Below the pieces are notes generated by a model, which saw only the letters and a list, made by a program, of their open reading frames with translations, ran no database searches and was not told the origin of the DNA. From Pyrinomonadaceae bacterium (GTDB taxonomy: Bacteria > Acidobacteriota > Blastocatellia > Pyrinomonadales > Pyrinomonadaceae): a DNA stretch of 7,867 bases. The stretch is from assembly GCA_013812565.1 (NCBI GenBank), contig JACCTF010000767.1, positions 1 through 7,867 of the forward strand, written 5' to 3'. Each line of letters opens with the position of its first letter. Within the stretch, counting starts at the first letter, position 1. Positions 1 to 6,300 of the stretch are shown here, in pieces. The translations under genes and the position numbers were made by a program.

Positions 1-264
1 CTCGCGAACTCCGATGAGAGGCGCATTCTTTCTTACCTGCGCCGCAGCGGAGATGAGGAATTCCTGATCGCGATTAACTTTTCAAACCAATCATTCACCG
101 GGTTTGTCGAAGCAGCGGGCGGCGCAACGTTTGTCGATGTCACGCCGGAACTCGCCGCTCCTCCTCCTGCCGCACAGCGACCAGCAAAAGGGCGCACCAA
201 TGCTCTACCGGCGCTCACGCTCGGGGGCCACGGCTTCCGCATCTTCCGCCGAAGAATCTCTTGA
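1..264 (+). CDS. GH13 (alpha-amylase superfamily) glycoside hydrolase, C-terminal end, partial
   Basis: The reading frame is open from base 1 to the TGA at 262-264 and gives 87 residues; the start lies outside the window. The visible part begins with a helix-like stretch (ILSYLRRSGDEEF), followed by the strand LIAINFSNQSFTGFVE and, after a Pro/Ala-rich linker, LPALTLGGHGFRIFRR. This pattern (R-x-YLR, a beta-strand with INFSN, and a closing L-x-x-GFRIFRR strand) is typical of the C-terminal beta-sandwich that follows the (beta/alpha)8 barrel in GH13 enzymes such as alpha-glucosidases, oligo-1,6-glucosidases and maltogenic amylases. The catalytic barrel is not in view, so substrate and exact activity cannot be stated. 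The linker of roughly 20 residues (PPPAAQRPAKGRTN) is a local oddity. The gene converges on the minus-strand GAF gene, with 89 bp between the stop codons. Family assignment is fairly confident; specific function is not. Confidence 0.66.
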   Translation, partial: LANSDERRILSYLRRSGDEEFLIAINFSNQSFTGFVEAAGGATFVDVTPELAAPPPAAQRPAKGRTNALPALTLGGHGFRIFRRRIS

Positions 265-318
265 TTTCATATTTGCACTTTCAGATGTGGAAAAACATGC
301 AACTACTGCAACTGTCTT

Positions 319-353
319 CAAATCGCAAATCGGCAATCCAAGGTCGCAAATTA
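319..353. repeat. Degenerate heptamer tandem repeat (5 units)
   Basis: Between the two convergent stop codons the sequence can be cut into five 7-bp units: CAAATCG (319-325), CAAATCG (326-332), GCAATCC (333-339), AAGGTCG (340-346) and CAAATTA (347-353). The first two are identical and the others are degenerate. The 7-bp period matches that of the GAGGTCA array at 4621-4648. Short heptameric tandem repeats scattered between genes are known from some bacteria, notably filamentous cyanobacteria. Whether this one belongs to a dispersed family in this genome is inference. Confidence 0.5.
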
Positions 354-1136
354 TTACGACGCGTCTAGCACCTCGCGTATCTTGCGCGTGAGGCCAATAG
401 GCGTGAATGGTTTCTGGAGAAAAGCTGTACCTGCTCCCAGCACGTCGTGGTGGACGATTGCGTTGTCGGTGTAACCGGACATGTAGAGCACGCGCATCTG
501 CGGACATAAAGGTCTGAGTCGCTCAACCAGTTCGCGCCCGCCCATCTGCGGCATGACGACGTCCGTGAGCGTCAAGTCGATCCGTCCTTTATGCTGCTCG
601 TAGATGCGCAGTGCTTCGTTACCATCGGCCGCTTCCAACACCGTGTAGCCGCTTATCTGAAGGCTCTCGCGCGTCATCACCTGGCGAGCCAACGCGCGTA
701 ATGCTTCTTGCTGTTGCCCGCTTAGTTCGCGCGGGACACGATCAATGGCGCACAAGGTTCCACTCGCATACCCGGCGCTGGTTATCAACGGCGCTCCAGC
801 ATAAAACCGAATGCTCGGCTCCCCGGTCACCAAGGAATTGGTCGCAAACCGCTCGTCCTCAAGCGCATCGCGGACGATGAACAACTCGGATTGATGGATT
901 GCATGAGCGCAGAAAGATACGTCGCGGGAAGTTTCCGCCACCTCTAACCCGACTCTTGATTTGACCCATTGTCTATCCCCGTCAACAAAGCTGATGAGCG
1001 CGATTGGCACATCGCAAATTTGCGCAGCAAGCAGAGTTAAGTGATCGAATGCCGGTTCAGGAGCGGTATCAAGAACTTGGTATTGATAAAGTGCTTCAAG
1101 CCGTGCAGCTTCATCGGAGGGTGATGATTTCATCAT
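354..1136 (-). CDS. GAF domain protein fused to an incomplete response-regulator receiver domain
   Basis: This is a 260-residue cytoplasmic signalling protein without membrane segments. Residues about 13-153 form a GAF sensor domain of the type found at the start of many histidine kinases. It has [17 protein letters not shown] at 22-38, WVKSRVGL at 57-64, SFCAHAI at 74-80 and the closing GAPL...GTLCAID at 114-132. From about residue 160 it changes abruptly to a receiver (REC) domain, [14 protein letters not shown] at 163-176. The phosphoacceptor Asp192 lies in [11 protein letters not shown], with Ser220 in YMSGYTD and Lys242 in LQKPF. The first REC strand and helix, which carry the acidic pair that binds Mg2+, are missing: GAF residues run straight into the alpha1 end/beta2 of REC. 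A normal relative would have PAS and kinase domains and a full receiver between the two parts. Phosphorylation of Asp192 is therefore doubtful, and the gene may be an internal-deletion remnant. The ATG at 1134-1136 is the upstream ATG of a tandem pair and has only a weak AAAG-type ribosome binding site. Confidence 0.85.
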   Translation of the reverse strand: MMKSSPSDEAARLEALYQYQVLDTAPEPAFDHLTLLAAQICDVPIALISFVDGDRQWVKSRVGLEVAETSRDVSFCAHAIHQSELFIVRDALEDERFATNSLVTGEPSIRFYAGAPLITSAGYASGTLCAIDRVPRELSGQQQEALRALARQVMTRESLQISGYTVLEAADGNEALRIYEQHKGRIDLTLTDVVMPQMGGRELVERLRPLCPQMRVLYMSGYTDNAIVHHDVLGAGTAFLQKPFTPIGLTRKIREVLDAS

Positions 1137-1568
1137 AGCAATGCAATCTTTACAAAATGGAAGTTACTCGGACGATCCGGCAACCGCGGCCGTAGGGGCG
1201 TCGCATCATGGATGACATTGATGCCCCAACTGACTGCCGGTAATGCTGGCCTTATGTGTGGATGGTTCGACTGCGGGAGTCGCCGCCTGCTGTAGTATCA
1301 AGAGCGACGAGCGTTCATGTTCAATTGAGAAACGCCAAAAAGCGGCTGAGAATTGTAGTTGAAAGTTAGGAAGATGTCAGGTTTGAGAGATGACCCACCG
1401 GGACTTTCAGGATTGAACGTATGTGCATTAAAGTGAAAGGACGTAAAACGATAAGGCTCTACGTTAAACGGGCTTGATATTAGCATGGGTGATATATCCC
1501 CGCAAGGTTTATAGCAGCGGGAGGGGGGGTAGCTCAGACTCATATGTCCCGTCATAGCGCTCTCTTGC

Positions 1569-1667
1569 TAACAATTAATGTCAGTCCGAAGTAAGGGTGT
1601 CAACCAGCCGGCTCGCGCGGGCTAATCACGATGTTCCGCTTACGTCGAACTGAGGTTAACAATTAAT
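1569..1667. repeat. Two direct copies of TAACAATTAAT, 88 bp apart
   Basis: The 11-bp motif TAACAATTAAT occurs at 1569-1579 and again at 1657-1667, in both cases in an AT-rich patch of otherwise GC-richer DNA. The second copy runs into a further TAAT. The spacing of 88 bp and the location about 100-200 bp upstream of the first plausible start on the plus strand would suit a pair of regulator sites. They could equally be chance AT-rich matches or an UP-element-like patch. The repeat itself is directly visible; a regulatory role is a guess. Confidence 0.3.
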
Positions 1668-1752
1668 TAATCCCGAATTCACTCGCCATTTACGAATTTG
1701 TAACTTCACGCTGACAGCATTTCCTTTTCAATCAATTCACCCTTCGCCTGCT

Positions 1753-1758
1753 AAGGAG
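1753..1758 (+). promoter_or_regulatory. Ribosome binding site AAGGAG before the small ORF
   Basis: AAGGAG is a full Shine-Dalgarno match of the same kind seen before the transporter gene at 2132-2137. It lies 10 bases before the ATG at 1769 and only 4 bases before an in-frame TTG at 1763. The ATG is therefore the better start. This site is the main reason to take the small ORF seriously. Confidence 0.45.
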
Positions 1759-1768
1759 AAACTTGTAT

Positions 1769-2116
1769 ATGCGATTGCTCGTTGCCTCGCTGTGCGTCGT
1801 GGTGCGCCCGCTGGCCCCGGTTCCTTCTTCGTTCTACCAAATCCAACTCGGTAGTGAATCTATCATTTTGACTCATTACTCCGAAGCATTACATAATCTT
1901 CTCGCTCCTATGAACAACAGAATAAGACCCAGCGTCGCCGCTACCGCTAAACGCGTCTCGTCTGGCGAAGCGATGAGCGAGCTGGAGAACAAACAGTTTA
2001 CGGTCGAACAGCCTGCCGCCGGAGCCGCGAGATGTTGCGCGATCTGTGGTGAACCGCCTGGGCGACAAGCACGCAAGCCGCTCGGCTCTCAAACTAATGA
2101 CAATCAGCGGGCGTAG
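1769..2116 (+). CDS. Small hypothetical protein, doubtful
   Basis: A frame of 115 codons follows a good AAGGAG site and ends 29 bp before the transporter start, which is operon-like spacing. The N-terminus (MRLLVASLCVVV) is one basic residue followed by a short hydrophobic run and then Pro-rich sequence. This could be a weak export signal, but it is shorter than usual. The rest shows no family I recognise. The C-terminal third holds the cysteines RCCAICGEPPGR, a single CxxC-like knuckle, and the tail is polar (SQTNDNQRA). The amino acid composition is not strongly protein-like, and open frames also exist on the opposite strand. It could be a real small protein, a leader ORF for the transporter, or non-coding. 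The start could also be the TTG at 1763. Confidence 0.3.
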   Translation: MRLLVASLCVVVRPLAPVPSSFYQIQLGSESIILTHYSEALHNLLAPMNNRIRPSVAATAKRVSSGEAMSELENKQFTVEQPAAGAARCCAICGEPPGRQARKPLGSQTNDNQRA

Positions 2117-2145
2117 TTTGCCTTTGATTTTAAGGAGCGTCTGTC

Positions 2146-3270
2146 ATGTCTCTTTTAGAGAAGACAAAGAAACGAACAATCAAGTGGCTGGTATCGAGCT
2201 GTGTGGTGATAGTCTTGATTGTTGATTCATCTTTGATAGTTGTCGTCGATGCTGCCCAGGCTGAAGCGGCGCAAGAGGGAAGGTTGGACGGCTTCAGAAT
2301 GGTGATGGGCGCTCTCGCCGGGTTGGTGCTATTTTTGTACGGCGTCATCAGGATGTCTGAGGGACTCAAAGCCATCGCGGGCGAGCGGATGAAAGAACTG
2401 CTGGGCAAGTTCACAACGAATCGCTTTGCCGGGGTGGCAACCGGCACCGTTGTCACAGCAGTGTTGGATTCATCATCGATTACAATTATTCTGGTAGTCG
2501 GCCTTGTCAACGCCGGACTTTTGACATTCGTACAGTCGCTCGGCGTAATTATGGGCGCGAACATCGGAACAACCGTCGGCAGCCAACTCATTGCTTTGGA
2601 GATCAACGAGTATGCGCCGCTGTTGCTTGTGGTCGGCGCTGCGTTACATTTTTTGGCTAAATCGGAAGCGCTCCAACACGCGGGGTTGAGTGTGCTCGGA
2701 CTCGGCTTAATCTTTTTCGGTCTCGACGAGATCGGCAACGCGGCGGAACCGTTGCGGAACTACCAACCGTTTATCGACACGATGAAGAGGATGGAGCACC
2801 CGTTGATGGGCGCGTTGGCCGGAGCGGGAGCGACGTTGCTGATTCAATCTTCGTCCGCCACGGTAGGCATTGTAATCACGCTCGCTAGTCAAGGTTTGAT
2901 CACATTGCCGGCCGGTATGGCAATGATGCTCGGCGCGGAGATCGGCACCTGCTCGGATACGCTGTTAGCAACCATCGGTCGGTCGCGCGAAGCCGTGCGG
3001 GCAGGTGTCTTTCATTTAGTGTTCAATATCATTAGCGTCGCCTTGGGACTTATCTTCATCGCGCAACTGGCCCGGCTCGCGACGTGGCTGGCCTTCGGCG
3101 GCGGGGTGCCCCGCCAGATCGCCAATGGGCATGTGCTCTTCAACGGTTTAAGCGTGCTGCTGTTCATCTGGTTCACTCCACAGATCGCACACGCACTCAA
3201 ATGGTTGATCCCTGATAAAGCGCAGCCCGGTGAGCAAACCGATTCAGCGGCTGAGCCGAGCCACGCGTAA
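2146..3270 (+). CDS. Na+/phosphate cotransporter family protein (PF02690), short form without PhoU domain
   Basis: This 374-residue inner-membrane protein belongs to the Na/Pi cotransporter (NptA/YjbB/SLC34-like) family, which imports inorganic phosphate with sodium. An N-terminal hydrophobic segment (about 14-35) precedes the core. The two inverted family repeats are visible. Repeat 1 has TAVLDSSSITIILVVG (DSSS at 108-111) followed by GANIGTTVGSQ (137-147). Repeat 2 has LLIQSSSATVGIV (QSSS at 234-237) followed by GAEIGTCSDT (263-272). The paired motifs HLVFN (290-294) and HVLFN (329-333) are also present. The usual repeat-1 glutamine is Asp108 here. Longer family members of about 540 residues end in a PhoU-like domain; this one stops after the last membrane segment with a short polar tail. 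AAGGAG at 2132-2137 lies 8 bases before the ATG and fixes the start. The phosphoesterase gene follows after 108 bp, suggesting joint phosphate scavenging. Family is confident; substrate is inferred from the family. Confidence 0.9.
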   Translation: MSLLEKTKKRTIKWLVSSCVVIVLIVDSSLIVVVDAAQAEAAQEGRLDGFRMVMGALAGLVLFLYGVIRMSEGLKAIAGERMKELLGKFTTNRFAGVATGTVVTAVLDSSSITIILVVGLVNAGLLTFVQSLGVIMGANIGTTVGSQLIALEINEYAPLLLVVGAALHFLAKSEALQHAGLSVLGLGLIFFGLDEIGNAAEPLRNYQPFIDTMKRMEHPLMGALAGAGATLLIQSSSATVGIVITLASQGLITLPAGMAMMLGAEIGTCSDTLLATIGRSREAVRAGVFHLVFNIISVALGLIFIAQLARLATWLAFGGGVPRQIANGHVLFNGLSVLLFIWFTPQIAHALKWLIPDKAQPGEQTDSAAEPSHA

Positions 3271-3300
3271 AATGCCCGAAAAGATCGGAGTGTAGAGATC

Positions 3301-3350
3301 GAAGTGCGGAATTGATTAGCCACAGGAGAGTGTTCACTGGCTGGCACTTC
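3301..3350 (+). promoter_or_regulatory. Possible stem-loop in the gap between transporter and phosphoesterase
   Basis: GAAGTGC (3301-3307) is complementary to GCACTTC (3344-3350). Inside it AGCCA (3318-3322) pairs with TGGCT (3338-3342) around a 15-base loop. There is a 10-base bulge on the left side and no T-run afterwards, so it does not look like an intrinsic terminator. It might be an mRNA processing or stabilising structure that sets the ratio of the two proteins. It could also be chance. Confidence 0.25.
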
Positions 3351-3378
3351 CGACCTCGGTGCTCACAGGAGAAAAATC

Positions 3379-6300
3379 ATGACAAGCTCATCGCTCACAG
3401 TTGTCCGCCTGACGACGCTGCTCGCTTTGGTTGCGCTCATCCTCGCAACGCTCGCTCGCTTCAATCCTTCAACCGAAGTAACAGTGGTGGCAGAAGACAT
3501 TGTGGTTGCTAATCAACCCGCCTCGCAGGGGCGACCCATTAGGCCCGTCGGCGAGCTTATCACTGATTCCGCCACACGGCGGCCTGCGGTCGGCGCGCTG
3601 CCCATCGATTTTGTGCGTAGTCCTGACCGTACCGGACCAGATGGCAAAGGGCGCTACCTCATCGCCGTAAACAGCGGCTTCGGCATTCAGTTCAGTGCGG
3701 CAACTAACCGCGCCCAACAATCGCTCGCCGTCATCGACCTGGATGCTAAGCCCGCCCCCGCCGTGGTGCAGAACGTTTACTTCCCGACACCGCAGAGCGT
3801 AAGCGTCGGTTTGGTATTCGCGCCTCAGCCCGAACCCGACGGCTCATATACGCTTTATGCTTCCGGTGGATTTGAGAACAAAATTTGGATTCTTCGTTTT
3901 CAACCCGGCGCATCTTCTCCCATCACGCCTGCCTCGCCGGGGCCGAACACCACTGTGGAAGCCACGTCAATCGACGTGAGCGGCTTCGCCGCAAAAGCCT
4001 CCAGCCCGCGTTATAACAGCAACCGCGCACCCGTCTATCCGTTGGGTCTCGCGATCAGCCCCGATGGCAACACGCTTTTTGTCGCCAACAATCTCGGCGA
4101 CAGCCTCGGCATCATCAGCGATCTGCGCGAAACAAGAACGCTTACGCGCGTGGACTTGCGGCCCACAAATAACAGCAACACACAGACAGAATCTGGTAAC
4201 GGCAACACACAAACGAACCGCGAAACATTCGTCTACCCTTACGCAGTGGTTGCGCTCGCCGCACGCGACTCCGCGGCGACTGACAAAGTTTACGTGTCGT
4301 GCTGGAACAATGAATCAATCGCCGTCATCAATCCGCGTCAGCCTGCGCGCCCTGCATCCTTCATCCCCGTCGCGCGTCATCCGACCCAGATGATCTTAAA
4401 CACCCAGCGCACGCGCCTCTATGTAGTAAACTCCAACGGCGACAGTGTTTCGGTCATCGACACCCGAAGCGACCGTGAAGTCGAACGCATCAACGTCCGC
4501 TTGGCAGAGAACGCGCCGCTCGGCAGCAGTCCCGAAAGCTTAGCGCTCAGCGACGAGGGCAACACACTGTACGTCGCCAACGCCCACAGCAACTCCGTCG
4601 CAGTCGTCGCACTAAAAGCAGAGGTCAGAGGTCAGAGGTCAGAGGTCGGTAGAAAGAAGTTGCTGACATCTGACATCCGAGCGGGGTCCCCGGCGGAGCA
4701 GCTCCGCCGGGGTGCCAGGCATCTGACCTCTGCTTCAAAGGTTCGCGGCTTCATCCCGACCGGGCAGTATCCGTCGGCGGTGGCGGTGGCGCGTGGGGCG
4801 GTCTTCATCGGCAACGGGAAAGGCACAGGGTTCGAGAACTCATCGGTGGTTGTCAATAATTCGGGGCGCGTGCCGAACAAGGCGAATGATCGCTTTCCCG
4901 TAGGCAAGGGACGCGGGAGCGGGGCGGGCGGCCAGTACAGCGTGGCACTTGTCGCAGGCAACATCAGTCGCGTTGCCGAGCCGGATGAACGAACTCTAGC
5001 TCGCTACACGCAAACCGTGATGCGCAACAACAATCTGCTCGGACAGCAAGCCAGGCGACTGTTCCCCGGCGCATCTCCCATCAAGCACATCATCTATATC
5101 ATCAAAGAGAACCGCACCTACGACCAAGTCTTCGGCGATCTCGAACGAGCCGGAAATGGACAAGCAGCCGACGGCGATCCGAACTTAGCCATTTTCGGCG
5201 CAGGCGATGCGGCGCAAAGGCCGAACAGTTCTACAGCAACCAAGCAGAACCTTTCGCCGAATCACCGCGCGCTGGCCCTGCGCTTCGGATTGCTCGACCG
5301 CTTCTTCGTCAACTCCGAAGCCAGCCCCGACGGGCACAACTGGTCCACCGCCGCCTTCTCGACCGACTACACGGACAAAGCCTATCGCTGGAACTACAGC
5401 GGACGTGGGCGCACCTATGACTTCGAAGGTTTCAATCGCTTGCCGAGCATTTCGCCGACGGGTGAAGTCCCACCGTTCTTCCCCGCGCCGGTCGGACCCG
5501 ACGAAGTTTCAAACCACATGCGCCGTTTCATCCCGTACCTTAACGGCGCACGTGATGTCGCCGAGCCGGACTCGCTCTATCTGTGGGACGCCGTGGCACG
5601 CGCCGGTTTAACTTACCGTAACTACGGCGAGTTCGTCGGCACGTTCTCCGAGGCGGACGTTCAAGCGGTCAACGCGAACAAGGCGAAGCGGTATCCAGAC
5701 GTCTCACCAACATTGCGCGCCGTTCCAACGAAGCGCACACTCGAAGGACATCACAGCGAGACGTTCCGCAACTACGACATACTCACGCCGGATGCGATGA
5801 CGACCGATTCATACCGCGCCGCTAAAGATGCGGTTGGTTCAGTCGATGCGATGATTAGTCGAACGAATACGGAAGAACGCTTTCGCGGCAACTCGCGTCT
5901 CGGTGAATGGCTCGCTGAGTTTCGCGAGTACGTTGCCGACCGTGAAGCGGGAAGACCCGACCGCCTGCCGAACTTTTCGATGCTGCGTTTTCCGAACGAC
6001 CACACCGCGGGTTTGAGGGCGGACGTGCCGACGCCGCAGTTCTTCATGGCCGACAATGATTACGCCGTCGGCCGCCTGGTCGAAGCGGTATCTAACAGTC
6101 CGTACTGGAAAGACACGGCGATCTTCATCGTCGAAGATGACGCGCAGGACGGCCCCGACCACGTCGATGCGCATCGCTCCCCGGCGCTCGTCATCAGCGC
6201 CTACAATCGACCGGGCGCGCTCGTGCATGAATTCCACAATACGGTAAGCCTGATCCGCACAATGGAACTGCTGCTTGGCCTTCCCCCCATGAACGCGCTT

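Larger units (their letters stand above)
1137..1762. other. Gene-poor intergenic region upstream of the phosphate genes
   Basis: No convincing gene is seen here. A minus-strand frame at 1298-1555 (85 codons) is open, but it has only a weak GAGAG-like ribosome binding site and no recognisable family. The region carries a run of seven G (1523-1529), a repeated AT-rich motif (TAACAATTAAT) near its right end and generally AT-rich sequence at 1655-1740. It must hold the promoter of the minus-strand GAF gene on the left and probably that of the plus-strand phosphate genes on the right. I could not assign -35/-10 boxes with confidence and saw no consensus Pho box. Confidence 0.5.
4616..4735. repeat. 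120-bp nested palindromic element inserted in frame in the phosphoesterase gene
   Basis: The ends are a perfect 14-bp inverted repeat: AAGCAGAGGTCAGA (4616-4629) and TCTGACCTCTGCTT (4722-4735). Between them lie four tandem heptamers, two inverted TGACATC heptamers (4664-4677) that can pair with the first array with two mismatches in 15, and a perfect GC-rich hairpin (4688-4712). The whole could fold as a branched structure of three stems. It is 120 bp, a multiple of three, and has no stop in the host frame, where it encodes a basic peptide (EVRGQRSEV at the start, LRRGARHLTS near the end) unlike propeller sequence. Removing it would join VAVVALKA directly to KVRGFIPTG, which restores a normal blade junction. 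AAAG lies on both sides (4615-4618 and 4737-4740), a possible but very short target duplication. It resembles in principle the Rickettsia palindromic elements that insert inside proteins. No transposase is present, so it would have to be moved in trans. Confidence 0.8.

Noticed and set aside
1522..1540. GGGGGGGTAGCTCAGA resembles the acceptor/D-arm start of a tRNA gene
   Set aside because: No anticodon arm, T-arm or matching acceptor 3' strand follows at the right distance, so it is at most a chance match.
1298..1555. 85-codon open frame on the minus strand in the gene-poor region
   Set aside because: It has a weak ribosome binding site, no recognisable family, no operon context and an odd composition, so it was kept only as a note in the intergenic entry.
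2130..2738. 202-codon open frame antisense to the transporter gene
   Set aside because: It mirrors the strongly supported transporter frame, has a Ser/Thr/Pro-rich shadow composition and no ribosome binding site of note.
3343..3364. TGGCAC followed by a GC as a sigma-54 promoter before the phosphoesterase
   Set aside because: The -12 half (TTGC) is missing at the required spacing.
4688..4712. GC-rich hairpin as an intrinsic terminator
   Set aside because: It lies inside a translated gene and has no T-run after it. It belongs to the palindromic element.
4616..4735. CRISPR-like array suggested by the repeated units
   Set aside because: The heptamers are directly adjacent with no spacers, and the repeat is far too short for CRISPR.
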